A stretch of 64,000 bases of DNA, from contig NZ_JACDUR010000003.1 in NCBI RefSeq assembly GCF_013761175.1, positions 839,199 through 903,198 on the forward strand, in the 5' to 3' direction. Source of the DNA: Nonomuraea soli (GTDB lineage Bacteria; Actinomycetota; Actinomycetes; Streptosporangiales; Streptosporangiaceae). This document shows, in pieces, positions 50,904 through 59,562 of this stretch (positions are counted from its first letter, which is position 1; the number at the start of each line of letters is the position of its first letter). Below the pieces are notes generated by a model that saw only the letters and a list, made by a program, of their open reading frames with translations, ran no database searches and had not been told where the DNA came from. The position numbers were made by a program, and so were the translations under genes.

Positions 50904-52400
50904 TTGGGTTTCACCGTGCGCCCCAGGCGACTGGGAAGCGGCCCGAATCGCCGCGCCCGCCTGGCCCCGGCCCTCGCCGCGGGGGTGTCGGTCCTCGCCA
51001 TCCTCACCGCCTGCGGCGGCCGCGCGGAGCCGACCAAGCTGACGTGGCACACCTGCGGCGACGACATGGAGTGCAGCACCCTCACCGTCCCCCTCGACCA
51101 CACCCGCCCCCAGGGTGAGCAACTGGAGCTGAGCCTCACCCGCCTCCCCGCTGGCGGCGACCGCATCGGCTCCCTCGTGGTCAACCCCGGCGGCCCCGGC
51201 GTCTCGGGCCTCGACTACGCCCGGGCGGCCCGCTCCATCGTCAGCGAACCCGTCCTCGAACGCTTCGACATCGTCGGCTTCGACCCGCGCGGCGTCGGCC
51301 GATCCTCGCCCGTCCACTGCCTCGACGACGCCGGCCTCGACACCTTCCTCGCGCTCGACACCACCCCCGACACCGCGGACGAGCAAGACGCCCTGGTGAG
51401 CGCCTCCCGCGACTTCGCCGCCGCCTGCCAAGCCCACTCGGCCAAACTCCTGCCGCACATCGGCACCATCGACGTGGCGCGCGACCTCGACCTCCTCAGA
51501 GACGCGCTCGGCGACCCGCAGCTCACCTACCTGGGCAAGTCGTACGGCACCCTCCTGGGCGCCACGTACGCGGAGCTGTTCCCGGCGAGGGTGCGTGCCC
51601 TCGTCCTCGACGGAGCCCTCGATCCCGCCCTGCCCCGCCTGACCCTCAACACCGAGCAGGCGCTCGCCTTCGACACCGCCTTCCGCTCCTACCTGCGCTA
51701 CTGCCTGGCCGACTCCGACTGCCCCTTCAGCTCCCGCACCATCTCGGGAGCCGCCCAAGAACTGGCGGCCCTGCTCCGCCGTACGGACACCGCGCCCTTA
51801 CACGCGGCCCGCCCCGTCACCGAATCACTCGCCACCCTCGGCGCCCTCACCCCGCTCTACGACCGCTCGGGCTGGCCCATCCTCACCGCCGCCCTCCGCC
51901 AGGCGCGGACAGGCGACGGCACCCTCCTCCTCCAGCAGTCCGACCACCTCGTCGGCCGCCTCGCCAACGGCACCTACTCCAACCAGACGGCCGCCAACGT
52001 CGCCATCAACTGCATCGACGCCCCGTACCCCCGCGACCCCCAGACCTACGCCCAGGCCGCCCAGGCGGCCGACCGGATCTCGCCCGCGTTCGGCAGCTAC
52101 CTCACGTGGAGCTCCCTCCCGTGCGCCTTCTGGCCCGCAGCGCCCTCGAAGCCCCGGCCCCTGCGCGCGGCTGGTGCGGCGCCCATCCTGGTCATCGGGA
52201 CCACCCGCGATCCGGCCACGCCGTACTCATGGGCGGAGTCGCTCGCCGGGCAGCTGGAGTCGGGGGTTTTGCTGGGGTTCGACAGTGACGGGCATACGGC
52301 CTACTTCAACGGGTCGGGGTGTGTGGATGAGGTGGTGGATCGGTACCTGGTGACGGGGGTGGTGCCGGGGGAGGAGGTTGTGTGTCCGGACATTCGCTGA
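50904..52400 (+). CDS. Secreted lipoprotein alpha/beta hydrolase (tripeptidyl aminopeptidase-like)
   Basis: 498-residue exported hydrolase. A lipoprotein signal ends in LTAC; the mature protein shows SLVVNPGGPGVSG (oxyanion), GFDPRGVGRS, the nucleophile Ser in GKSYGTLLG, and a C-terminal TAP-like domain with the late Asp in TTRDPATPY and His in DSDGHTAY. This is the SlpD/SlpE/Tap group that removes N-terminal peptides from secreted proteins. TTG start preceded by GGGAGGCGGC. Last chromosomal gene before the tRNA and integrated element. Confidence 0.9.
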   Translation: MGFTVRPRRLGSGPNRRARLAPALAAGVSVLAILTACGGRAEPTKLTWHTCGDDMECSTLTVPLDHTRPQGEQLELSLTRLPAGGDRIGSLVVNPGGPGVSGLDYARAARSIVSEPVLERFDIVGFDPRGVGRSSPVHCLDDAGLDTFLALDTTPDTADEQDALVSASRDFAAACQAHSAKLLPHIGTIDVARDLDLLRDALGDPQLTYLGKSYGTLLGATYAELFPARVRALVLDGALDPALPRLTLNTEQALAFDTAFRSYLRYCLADSDCPFSSRTISGAAQELAALLRRTDTAPLHAARPVTESLATLGALTPLYDRSGWPILTAALRQARTGDGTLLLQQSDHLVGRLANGTYSNQTAANVAINCIDAPYPRDPQTYAQAAQAADRISPAFGSYLTWSSLPCAFWPAAPSKPRPLRAAGAAPILVIGTTRDPATPYSWAESLAGQLESGVLLGFDSDGHTAYFNGSGCVDEVVDRYLVTGVVPGEEVVCPDIR

Positions 52401-52458
52401 TCGGGGGTGAGCGAGGAGTGGGGTGGGTCCTGTAGACTGCTTCTCGCCTGTACGGCAC

Positions 52459-52532
52459 GCCGCCTTAGCTCAGTCGGCCAGAGCACTTCACTCGTAATGA
52501 AGGGGTCTCGGGTTCGAATCCCGAAGGCGGCT
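52459..52532 (+). tRNA. tRNA-Thr (anticodon CGT)
   Basis: Acceptor GCCGCCT pairs with AGGCGGC at 52525-52531, discriminator T at 52532. The anticodon arm CTTCA-CTCGTAA-TGAAG shows CGT, and the GGTTCGAATCC T-arm is intact. CCA not encoded. Its 3' end is the insertion point of the integrative element to the right. Confidence 0.95.
52500..52532 (+). other. Probable left attachment site (attL) in tRNA-Thr 3' end
   Basis: The integrase gene starts its 3' end 85 bases beyond the tRNA and elements of this type recombine within the 3' half of a tRNA, restoring it. The core's exact limits cannot be read without attR, which was not found in the window. Confidence 0.5.
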
Positions 52533-52541
52533 CCCAGGTAG

Positions 52542-52575
52542 AAGGCCCTTCCGGATGATCCGGAAGGGCCTTTTT
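52542..52575. terminator. Intrinsic terminator after integrase and tRNA-Thr
   Basis: A perfect 14-bp stem (left arm AAGGCCCTTCCGGA, loop TGA) followed by TTTTT on the plus strand. It can end the tRNA transcript and, in the other orientation, the integrase operon. Confidence 0.9.
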
Positions 52576-52616
52576 GATCTTCTGGGTGCCTAACTGGGTG
52601 CCTAACTCTTTGGGTC

Positions 52617-53768
52617 TCATATCTTGAAGATCCGATCCATGGCCTTCGCGCCCTCTTGGATGACGGGTCGGATCTGCTTGCGGTAGACCAGTTCGGTCAC
52701 CGCCGTGCTGCTGTGGCCGACCAGGCGGGAGATCTCCTCCAGTGGAATGCCTTGGTCCGAGAGCAGGGACACGAAGCTGTGCCGTAGCTCGCGGGGCGTC
52801 CACTTCGTCGGGTCCAGGTCGGTCTTGGCGATGATCAGGCGGAAGGCGCGGCGGACGTTGTGTGAGTCCAGCTCCGTGCCTACCAGCGAGGCGAACACGA
52901 GGCCCTGGTCCGTCCACCGGCCCCCGGCGGCCTTCTTCTCTTCCTCCTGTTGGGCCTTCTGGGTCTGGAGCGCTTCCACGGCTCTCTGTGGAAGCGCCAG
53001 GGTGCGGCGGGACTTACGGGTCTTGGTGTCGCCACCGGCCCGCACGGAGCGCCAGACGGCCACATGGGGCGGTACGGCGGGCACTGCTTCGGGGTCGCCA
53101 TCAAGGTCCACGTGATCCCAGGTCAGCGCTCTGAGTTCCTCGGTGCGCGCACCGGTCAGCAGGGCCAGGACGATGTAGCCCTGCATGCGCGCTCCCTCGG
53201 CTGCCTTGAGGACGGCTTCCGCCTGAGCCAGAGTGAGCGCCTTAGATGGGCGGCCCTCCTTGCCGCGCGGGACTGAGCAGAGCTCTACGACGTTGCGCTT
53301 CACAAGGTCGCGGGCCATCGCGCGCTTGACGGATCTGTTCAGGTACGACCTGATCAGGCGGAGCGTGCTCGTGCTCAGGGCCTTGGACTTCGCCATGAGC
53401 CACTTGTCCACATCCTGTGCACTGAGTTCGCGGAGCTTCAGCTTGCCCAGGGCCGGGATGACGTGGAGGCGGCACATGGTCTGTCCTGCTTCGTAGGTGG
53501 CCGTGTCGCGGCGACTCAGCTCGAAGTTGAGCCAGTCGTTGACGGCCTCTTCGACCGTGGCGTTTCCGCGCGCGAGGGTCAGGCCGTCCTCGTAGTCGCG
53601 GATGATCTCCTTGAGCTTCTCCTTGGCTTCGGTCTTCGTCTTACCGGTGGCCTTCTTCCTGATGCGCCTTCCGTCGGGCGTGTAGCCCACCGTGAAGGTG
53701 GCAATCCAGCGCTGACGGGTTTCGTCCCAGCGCAGCTCGCCCTCACCTCTGCTGCGTCGCTTGGTCAT
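52617..53768 (-). CDS. int: Tyrosine-family site-specific integrase
   Basis: 383-residue tyrosine recombinase that inserts the element into tRNA-Thr. An N-terminal Arm-binding domain (GEGELRWDETRQRWIATFTVG) and core-binding SAM-like domain (TVEEAVNDWLNFELS...) precede the catalytic domain. There the active-site residues are Arg in LTGARTEEL, Lys in KTRKSRRTL, the RELRHSF box, GHSS and the nucleophile Tyr in VTELVYRKQ. The first His of the HxxR box is replaced by Arg, as in many actinobacterial relatives. Its start overlaps the xis stop by 4 bases. Confidence 0.95.
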   Translation of the reverse strand: MTKRRSRGEGELRWDETRQRWIATFTVGYTPDGRRIRKKATGKTKTEAKEKLKEIIRDYEDGLTLARGNATVEEAVNDWLNFELSRRDTATYEAGQTMCRLHVIPALGKLKLRELSAQDVDKWLMAKSKALSTSTLRLIRSYLNRSVKRAMARDLVKRNVVELCSVPRGKEGRPSKALTLAQAEAVLKAAEGARMQGYIVLALLTGARTEELRALTWDHVDLDGDPEAVPAVPPHVAVWRSVRAGGDTKTRKSRRTLALPQRAVEALQTQKAQQEEEKKAAGGRWTDQGLVFASLVGTELDSHNVRRAFRLIIAKTDLDPTKWTPRELRHSFVSLLSDQGIPLEEISRLVGHSSTAVTELVYRKQIRPVIQEGAKAMDRIFKI

Positions 53769-53959
53769 CGGGATGCCTCATTCTCCAGGAGAGCGATGTA
53801 GCTGCGAATGCCGTTGGCGGTGATGAGGCGGGCGCGGCCTTGCTTGACGGAGGGCAGGCGGCCGGTGCGTATCTGGTCGTAGAGCAGGCTTCTGCTGAGC
53901 CTGAGCAACTGCATGACGTCGGTGATCCGGTAGAGCTGGGTGTCGTCGAGGGTGATCAA
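53765..53959 (-). CDS. xis: Excisionase (helix-turn-helix, MerR-like)
   Basis: 64-residue basic protein with a winged helix of the excisionase type: ITDVMQLLRLSRSLLYDQIRTGRLPSVKQGRARLIT. It overlaps the integrase start (ATGA) and, upstream, the replication ATPase stop (4 bases). It directs Int towards excision. The coupling to int is typical of AICEs. Confidence 0.9.
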   Translation of the reverse strand: MITLDDTQLYRITDVMQLLRLSRSLLYDQIRTGRLPSVKQGRARLITANGIRSYIALLENEASR

Positions 53960-55077
53960 GAGTTCTCCTGTTCAGGGACAGCAGGGACACCCAGAAGGGC
54001 CGGGTGTCCCTCAGAACTGGTGGCGTTTCCGCTGGTCGAGAGTGATTCGGGGACAGCGGGGACAGGAGTGACACCTTCGGGGTCCTCTGTCCCTGGCAGC
54101 CGGTAGCGCCCGGTGGCGTCTACGCGGAGCTGGCCGTCGGCGGCCATGCGCGGGCACGTCTTGCGGACGTTGTCGTGAGCCAGGCCGGTGGCTTCGGCGA
54201 TGGCCTTGGGCTGCATGTTCGGGTTGGCGCGCAGGTAGCGGATGATCGCGGCGCGGGTGTCGCCGAGCGTGTGGTCCTCGGGCGGGCCGTCGAGCAGGTG
54301 CCAGGCCCCGGCGGCCGGTTGGAAAGACAGGGCGTATTCGGCTTCTTCGACATCGCGGCCGGTCACGTGGAGCACGCCGTCGGCGGTGCCTCGGGCGCGC
54401 TTGAGCACCAACGTTGAGTCGGCGGCACCGGCCAGGCCGTTGGTGCCCGACACCTGTTCAAGGAAGTCGTCGGAGCCCATCTTGCGGACGTGATGGACCA
54501 GGACGATGGCCACACCGAACGTGTCGGCCAGCCGCTTGGCATGCCCCATCGCGGCGTAGTCGGCTTCATAGGCCGACAGCCCGGGCGCGGGTATGCCCTT
54601 CACCTTGGCGAACACGTCGATGACGACCAGGCGGGCGCCTGGATTGCGGTCCAGCCATCCGGCGATGGCCTTCTCCCCGCCACTCGGCAGCGGTGGGCAC
54701 GAGGTGGCCAGGGTCAGATTCTTAGGCGCGGACCGGCCACCAAGGATCTTGCCCATGCGGTTCTGCAGGCGGCGCGGGGTGTCTTCCAGAGCGAGGTAGA
54801 GCACCGGGCCGGGCTCTACGTCGATGGCTTCCAGCGCTTTGCCGCCGCTCGCGACGGCGACAGCCGTACCGAGTGATAGCCAGCTCTTGCCGACCTTGGG
54901 CGGTCCGGCGAACAGGATGAGTCCTTCGGCGAGGATGCCGGGCACGGCCCAGCGCACTTTGGGGAAGGTCATGGCCATGAGTTCGTCGGCGGTCCACGAG
55001 GTGCGGAAGGCTTGGCCATGGTTGGGCGCATTGACCGCATCACCGTTGACCAGGCGCAGGTGGTTGGGACGTTCCAT
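53956..55077 (-). CDS. RepA-like AAA ATPase / replicative helicase of the element
   Basis: 373-residue AAA_25/RepA-like ATPase. Walker A is AGPPKVGKSW, Walker B is RLVVIDVFAKV, and the VLVHHVRK sensor is present. The C-terminal part contains a helix-turn-helix-like RANPNMQPKAIAEATGLAHDNVRK. Together with the adjacent prim-pol this makes the replication module of AICEs of the Rep-AM/prim-pol type. Its start lies 28 bases after the prim-pol stop. The last about 35 residues are Pro/Ser-rich and likely disordered. Confidence 0.85.
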   Translation of the reverse strand: MERPNHLRLVNGDAVNAPNHGQAFRTSWTADELMAMTFPKVRWAVPGILAEGLILFAGPPKVGKSWLSLGTAVAVASGGKALEAIDVEPGPVLYLALEDTPRRLQNRMGKILGGRSAPKNLTLATSCPPLPSGGEKAIAGWLDRNPGARLVVIDVFAKVKGIPAPGLSAYEADYAAMGHAKRLADTFGVAIVLVHHVRKMGSDDFLEQVSGTNGLAGAADSTLVLKRARGTADGVLHVTGRDVEEAEYALSFQPAAGAWHLLDGPPEDHTLGDTRAAIIRYLRANPNMQPKAIAEATGLAHDNVRKTCPRMAADGQLRVDATGRYRLPGTEDPEGVTPVPAVPESLSTSGNATSSEGHPALLGVPAVPEQENS

Positions 55078-55105
55078 AGGCTTCTCGCTTTCGTTGGCGG
55101 CCAGG

Positions 55106-55954
55106 TCAGGCGGCTGTGCCGGATGAGAGGGTGCGGGGCCGGCGGGCTCCGGCGCGCAGGCCGGAGGCGATGGTCCGGTTGGCTTCGCCGTACGGCTGGC
55201 CGACCGCGCGGGCCGCGTTGAGTAGGAGTGAGGTCACCTCGGGTTCGGGCAGTTCGCGTCCGGCGACGAGCTGGCCGAGGGCGACGGCGGCTTGGTAGAG
55301 CGCGTTGTTGTGGCCGTGTTCGGGTGAGCGGGTGATCCGCTCGACTTCCCCGGCGATGGCCGCGTGTAGGTAGATGGCGCGTCGGTCGGTGCCGAGCGTG
55401 ATGGTGACCCGCTGTTGCGGTGGGAGCGGGGCCGGGGCCAGGCGTTCAGCCAGCCAATCCGGCAGGGGTACGGCGTGCGCCGGGTTGGTGACGGCGTACG
55501 GCCCGGTGGCGACCAGGCTTCCCGGGCCGACGACGTAGCCGCCGTGGGCGCGGGTGTCGATCAAGTGGCCGAGCGTGCCAGTGGTGTTGGCCAGCCGGGT
55601 TCCCCCGGGCACGGTGTAGTAGAGGTGGGTGCCGCCGCGTCCGGTCCGGACGGTGAAGGTGTCAGGGATGGCCTGCCCGTTTGCGAGCGTGATCAGAGTG
55701 TCGGCTCCGGTGTGCGTGTCTGTGGGGTCCTTCGGGGTGTCGAGGTCGATCACCACGAGGTTGCTCGGGCCGGTGGCGATACCGATGTTGAACGGCTCAC
55801 GCCCCCACCAGGCGCGGATCTGGCCGGGGTCGGTGGTGGCCTTGGCCTCCCAGCAGGTGAAACCGCGGGGCGGCACCTTGGTTCCATGCGCGAGGGGGAA
55901 GACGTGCCAGCCGCGTGCGGCGGCGGCCAGGGCGTAGGGCAGTGGGTGGGTCAT
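55106..55954 (-). CDS. Bifunctional DNA primase/polymerase (prim-pol)
   Basis: 282-residue primase-polymerase. It begins ALAAAARGWHVFPLAHGTKVPP, has the metal-binding DLD of VVIDLDTPKD and the GRGGTHLYYTVP motif, all signature features of the prim-pol N-terminal family found in AICE replication modules. The start at 55954 overlaps the stop of the 55951 gene by 4 bases; the longer open frame beyond it is a shadow. Primes and perhaps extends element DNA for rolling-circle-like replication. Confidence 0.92.
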   Translation of the reverse strand: MTHPLPYALAAAARGWHVFPLAHGTKVPPRGFTCWEAKATTDPGQIRAWWGREPFNIGIATGPSNLVVIDLDTPKDPTDTHTGADTLITLANGQAIPDTFTVRTGRGGTHLYYTVPGGTRLANTTGTLGHLIDTRAHGGYVVGPGSLVATGPYAVTNPAHAVPLPDWLAERLAPAPLPPQQRVTITLGTDRRAIYLHAAIAGEVERITRSPEHGHNNALYQAAVALGQLVAGRELPEPEVTSLLLNAARAVGQPYGEANRTIASGLRAGARRPRTLSSGTAA

Positions 55955-56238
55955 CGGGCGGCTCCGAAGAAGTGGTGCAGGGCGTTGAACAGGCGGCGGC
56001 CCCAGCGCAGCCGTAGGCCGGTGCCTTTGCAGCGGCGGCAGAAGCGCTTGAGGTGGCCTCGGGCGGTGAGGGTCTTGCCGCGTCCGCCGCAGCGGTTGCA
56101 GCGGGCGAACGGGGAGGTGGCACAGGCGGCGGCATAGCCGAGCGCCCACAGGGTCACAGCGAGGATTCCGGCGAGGGGTAGAAGGGTCGCGATGTTGGTC
56201 GCGGGGTCGGTGGTCGCGGTCGCGGCCAGGAAGGTCAT
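55951..56238 (-). CDS. Small membrane protein with DnaJ-like zinc motifs
   Basis: 95-residue protein. A hydrophobic segment (LLPLAGILAVTLWALGYAAA) is followed by CNRCGGRGK and CRRCKGTGL, two CxxCxGxG zinc-binding units spaced like those of DnaJ zinc fingers, then a basic end. Overlaps the prim-pol start by 4 bases. Its coding sequence contains four copies of GGTCGCG, encoding Ala-Thr pairs, that belong to a larger repeat cluster. Similar small proteins occur in AICE operons; role unknown. Confidence 0.75.
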   Translation of the reverse strand: MTFLAATATTDPATNIATLLPLAGILAVTLWALGYAAACATSPFARCNRCGGRGKTLTARGHLKRFCRRCKGTGLRLRWGRRLFNALHHFFGAAR

Positions 56239-56381
56239 GGGACGGCTCCAGGGCGTGTTTCAGCGGGGTTGGGAGGCGTGCCGCTACCCGCGACCTGCGG
56301 ATATTTCCGCTGATCAAGCGCGGTTTCGCGGGTTGCGGCACCGGTCGCGCGGGCGCGACCGGTCGCGGGTGGGTCGCGACC
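56185..56381. repeat. GGTCGCG repeat cluster, candidate transfer recognition locus (clt)
   Basis: Ten copies of the heptamer GGTCGCG occur in 197 bases: plus-strand at 56185, 56197, 56212, 56218, 56343, 56361 and 56372, and inverted (CGCGACC) at 56289, 56354 and 56375. Part lies in the 95-residue gene and part in the gap before the tra gene. A perfect 10-bp hairpin (CCGGTCGCGC, 56341-56362) is included. In related plasmids TraB binds clustered 8-bp repeats beside its gene; position and form fit. Confidence 0.6.
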
Positions 56382-56412
56382 CGGCGAACCCCTCGGAAGG
56401 TGGTTCGCCGGG
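56380..56412. terminator. Hairpin at 3' end of tra gene
   Basis: CCCGGCGAACC and GGTTCGCCGGG make a perfect 11-bp stem with an 11-base loop, 18 bases beyond the tra stop on the minus strand. It could limit transcription into the replication genes. Confidence 0.65.
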
Positions 56413-56429
56413 CCGTGAGCCGGGGTGGT

Positions 56430-58637
56430 TCAGCCGGTGATCTCGCGGCGTGTGATGGCCAGCTGGACGGCGTCGCGCTTGGCGCCCTTGAGCGCCTTGC
56501 CGTCCCGCTTGATGTCGACCGACGGCACCGCGAGCGCGCGGAGCTGAGCCGAGATCGCCTCGGCGGTCAGGTCGCCGTAGTGCTCCGGGATCCGCTCGAC
56601 CAGCCGGGCGGCCAGCACCGTCCACGGCAGGCCGGACTCTGAGCCCTCGAAGACGGTCAGCGCATCGGCCAGTACGTCACGGATTTCACGTACCGCCTGC
56701 TGCCCGGCTGCGTGGCCAGACAGTGTTCCGGCGCGTTCGCGGAGCTTGCGGGCGGCCTGGAGGATGCGTTCGGCATCCTCGGAGTCGGCCAGGTGGAAGC
56801 GGACGGTCGGGGTCTCGTCGGATGCTCCGCGCAGGATGCCGACGCCCTTGTAGGAGGCCAGCAGCGTGGAGGAGTCGAACCCCTCGGAGTACGCCCCGGA
56901 GCCGAGCACCAGATCCGACACCTGCCAGGAGCCGGTGCGCAGGGCGATGCGGACCTGGTGGTTGTCGCGGAAGCTGGTGAAGGCGGTGGCGGTGTCGCCG
57001 GTGCCGACCCCGCCGGGCTTCTGCGTGGCGTCCAGCACCACCACCCCGGCGGCGGGGGCGACCTTGACCAGGAACACCAGCAGTCCGGCGATCTCCTTGT
57101 TCAGCTCCTTGTCACCGGTGTCGAAGTACTCCTGGCACTCGTCGATCACCACGACGCGGACCGGCATGCCGTACTTCGGGTCGCGGGCGATGGCGCGGGT
57201 GAGTTTGCCCTCGGGGCAGACGTCCACCGGCAGCTCGGAGAGTTTCTGGTAGCGGGCTTGCACGTCGGCCTTGAGGTCGCGCAGGGTCTGCACGAACGTC
57301 TGGAGTGGGTCGCCGTCGCGGGTGACGGTGAAGCCGAACCCGCACGAGTGCGCCACCAAGGCGAACTTGCGCCAGTCCGGCGAACCTTTGCCGTCGAACA
57401 CGTCCAGGCTGACGTACGGGTCGAGGGCGGCATACAGCGCCAGGAGCCGGGCCGTGAAGCTCTTGCCCTGGCGCGGCTGAGCGCCGACCAGGATCGAATT
57501 CCACAGCATCGTCAGGGTGACGAGGTTGCCGCGTTCGTCCAGGCCGAGCGGGGCCGGTTGCCAGATGTCGGTGGGCTTGCAGGCCAGCAGCGGTGTACGG
57601 CCGGCGGCGGAGGCGAGCGGGTCGGAGTCGGCGACCCACAGCCAGTGCGAGCGGTGCGACTCCGGATCGCGGGACACGGTGACCTGAGCGAGGGCGACGT
57701 CCAGGCCGGATGCGATCTTCTCCCGGGCGTTGATCGCATCGGCGAAGGTCTTGCCGTAGGGCAGGTTGACCAGGACCTTGCTGCCGTTGCCTTCGCGGGC
57801 CATCGCGGTGCCGAACTCGACGCGCAGGTTCGGCTTGTCCGGGTGGCCGAGCCCTGCGGCGTAGTAGGCGCGCAGCACGATGTCGCTGTTGAGCCTCCGG
57901 TAGCGGCGGGCGACGACGGCGGCCGGGATGAGCGCGTGCCCGTGAGGCTTGCCGTACCAGGCCAGCACCGGCACCAGCACGGCCACGAGGGTGGCCTGCC
58001 AGAGTGATTCCAGTTTGAAGACGGCCAGCGGTACGGCTATCGCCAGGGCGAGGAGTTCGGCGGCCAGGACTCCGCCGCGCCAACGCCTGGTGACCTTTCC
58101 TTCCCGGTGGAGTTTGAGCCACAGGTCGGCGTCGTTGCGGGTGGCGGCCTGCTGGGTGAGCGCGTACTGTTCGGCGACCCACCACCACTTGAGTTGCCGA
58201 CCGGTTAGCCGGGCCAGGCCGGTCAGCGCGTACGCCAGGACCTTGACCAGGTACCACGGCGAGCGGACCGCGTGGAAGGCGGTGATGTGCGCCGACCGGC
58301 CCAGCGCAGCCTTCGCGGTCGCGCCGATGTTGGCGCGGTGCAGACCGGTCGGGATGATCGGACGCCGTGCCTGGGTGACCTGTGCCGGGACCATGCTGTC
58401 AGGAAGGTCCACGGGGACCGGTCCGGCCTCGGCGGACGGGGGCGGGTCGAGTTCGATCTCATACGAGGTGTCGCGGTTGCCGCTCCGCCGGTCGGCCGGA
58501 CCGCTCTCGTCGGGGCCGGTCGGACCGCTCTGGCTGGAACGGTCGGGGTGGCGGGCACGGCGGTGTTCGTCGAGCGGCACCACCTCGGCGTCTGGCCGGT
58601 CGGGCTGTATGTCGTCGTTGGCCGGGTCGTAAGTCAT
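56430..58637 (-). CDS. traSA: TraSA/TraB-type FtsK-like conjugal DNA translocase
   Basis: 735-residue DNA pump that moves double-stranded element DNA between hyphae. A disordered acidic N-terminus (about 100 residues) is followed by two to three membrane segments (LLALAIAVPLAVFKL, LWQATLVAVLVPVLAWYG). The FtsK/SpoIIIE motor has Walker A GAQPRQGKSF (about 385-394) and Walker B RVVVIDECQEYF, with a TRRWRG basic region before the helices. A C-terminal winged-helix-like domain (about 60 residues) may read the clt repeats. Its start overlaps the stop of the 50-residue ORF upstream. Confidence 0.93.
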   Translation of the reverse strand: MTYDPANDDIQPDRPDAEVVPLDEHRRARHPDRSSQSGPTGPDESGPADRRSGNRDTSYEIELDPPPSAEAGPVPVDLPDSMVPAQVTQARRPIIPTGLHRANIGATAKAALGRSAHITAFHAVRSPWYLVKVLAYALTGLARLTGRQLKWWWVAEQYALTQQAATRNDADLWLKLHREGKVTRRWRGGVLAAELLALAIAVPLAVFKLESLWQATLVAVLVPVLAWYGKPHGHALIPAAVVARRYRRLNSDIVLRAYYAAGLGHPDKPNLRVEFGTAMAREGNGSKVLVNLPYGKTFADAINAREKIASGLDVALAQVTVSRDPESHRSHWLWVADSDPLASAAGRTPLLACKPTDIWQPAPLGLDERGNLVTLTMLWNSILVGAQPRQGKSFTARLLALYAALDPYVSLDVFDGKGSPDWRKFALVAHSCGFGFTVTRDGDPLQTFVQTLRDLKADVQARYQKLSELPVDVCPEGKLTRAIARDPKYGMPVRVVVIDECQEYFDTGDKELNKEIAGLLVFLVKVAPAAGVVVLDATQKPGGVGTGDTATAFTSFRDNHQVRIALRTGSWQVSDLVLGSGAYSEGFDSSTLLASYKGVGILRGASDETPTVRFHLADSEDAERILQAARKLRERAGTLSGHAAGQQAVREIRDVLADALTVFEGSESGLPWTVLAARLVERIPEHYGDLTAEAISAQLRALAVPSVDIKRDGKALKGAKRDAVQLAITRREITG

Positions 58638-58786
58638 GATGAGTGCACCTCGTACTCGTTGCTGCGGGTAGCGGGGTGGCAGGGCACGGTCACGGTTCTT
58701 GGCAGAGTTGGGGCCGTGCCCTGCTTGCTGGTCATTGAGGATGAGCGGTCGGACCGCTTGGCGTCCGCGCTCGTTCGGGTGGTCAT
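58634..58786 (-). CDS. 50-residue coupled small protein between Spd-like and Tra genes
   Basis: A 50-codon frame begins MTTRTSADAKRSDRSSSMTS and is basic and Ser/Thr-rich, with one cysteine. Its ATG overlaps the stop of the Spd-like gene and its stop overlaps the ATG of the translocase gene, both in ATGA fashion, which is strong evidence for translation. No family recognised. It may be needed for Tra expression by translational coupling. Confidence 0.55.
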   Translation of the reverse strand: MTTRTSADAKRSDRSSSMTSKQGTAPTLPRTVTVPCHPATRSNEYEVHSS

Positions 58787-59562
58787 GCTGCCTCCGCTGG
58801 GAGCGGTCCGACCGTCGCGGTCGGGCCGGTCGGGGCTTCAGCCTTGAGCCGGGCCAGCAGCGCCCCGGCGCGGTCGGTCGAGATGCTCTGGCCGGTCTGC
58901 TTGATGGCTTCCTTGAGCCGGTTACGGGTGAGCGGCACGTCCTGGCGGTCGAGGTCGGCGGCGATCTGCCAGCCGAGCGGCATCAGGTCGTCCACGTCCG
59001 GCGTCGCGGCCCGGCGCGGTTTGCTCGTACGGCGGGGCGGTGTGCTCCGGGTCGGGCGAGGTGCGCGAGGTGGCTTGGCCACTTCGGTGATCTCGACGGG
59101 CGGTTCCTCCTTTGTCTCGGCGAGGCCGGTGTGCAGGTCGCGGGCGAGCATGTGCCCGAGCGCGGCACCCATGCCGAGCACCAGGACCGGCAGGCAGGAC
59201 ACCACGGTCGTGATGAGGACCGGTGCCTTGGTCTGTCCGGCGATCTCTAGCAGGTGGTAGGCGACCTGCCCGAGCATCCCGAGCGCGAGTGACCCGATCG
59301 CCGACCATTTGGCGAAACCCCGGGTTGCGGGGCTGATCGCGGTGGCGGAGGAGAACCACGCCCCGAGCGCGTAGGCGGCGTAGGTCTCCACTCCGATCGG
59401 GAGCGTGATGGCGGTGTCGATGACGAAGCTGTCGGCGATGCCGGGCAGCGGGGTGACCTTTCCGAAGCCGGTCATCCTGCCGAGCCCGACCCACCCGGAC
59501 CAGGTGGCCACGGCGGCGGGGAGGGCGAGCAGGAGCAGCGGCCAACGGGATTTGCGGTTCAT
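58783..59562 (-). CDS. Spd-like membrane protein (DUF2637 type)
   Basis: 259-residue protein. Four hydrophobic segments in the first 150 residues (PLLLLALPAAVATWSGWV, ITLPIGVETYAAYALGAWF, WSAIGSLALGMLGQVAYHLL, PVLITTVVSCLPVLVLGMGAAL) precede a Lys/Pro/Arg-rich linker and a C-terminal winged-helix-like domain (ADLDRQDVPLTRNRLKEAIKQTGQSISTDRAGALLARL). The membrane-plus-helix layout is that of DUF2637/SpdA-type spread proteins of AICEs and Streptomyces plasmids, which help spread the element along the mycelium. The start at 59562 forms TGATG with the stop of the previous gene. Confidence 0.82.
   Translation of the reverse strand: MNRKSRWPLLLLALPAAVATWSGWVGLGRMTGFGKVTPLPGIADSFVIDTAITLPIGVETYAAYALGAWFSSATAISPATRGFAKWSAIGSLALGMLGQVAYHLLEIAGQTKAPVLITTVVSCLPVLVLGMGAALGHMLARDLHTGLAETKEEPPVEITEVAKPPRAPRPTRSTPPRRTSKPRRAATPDVDDLMPLGWQIAADLDRQDVPLTRNRLKEAIKQTGQSISTDRAGALLARLKAEAPTGPTATVGPLPAEAA

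Noticed and set aside
55955..56341. Extended N-terminus of the prim-pol protein
   Set aside because: The added 129 residues are Arg/Pro/His-rich shadow of the 95-residue membrane/zinc gene; the start at 55954 overlaps that gene's stop as ATGA.
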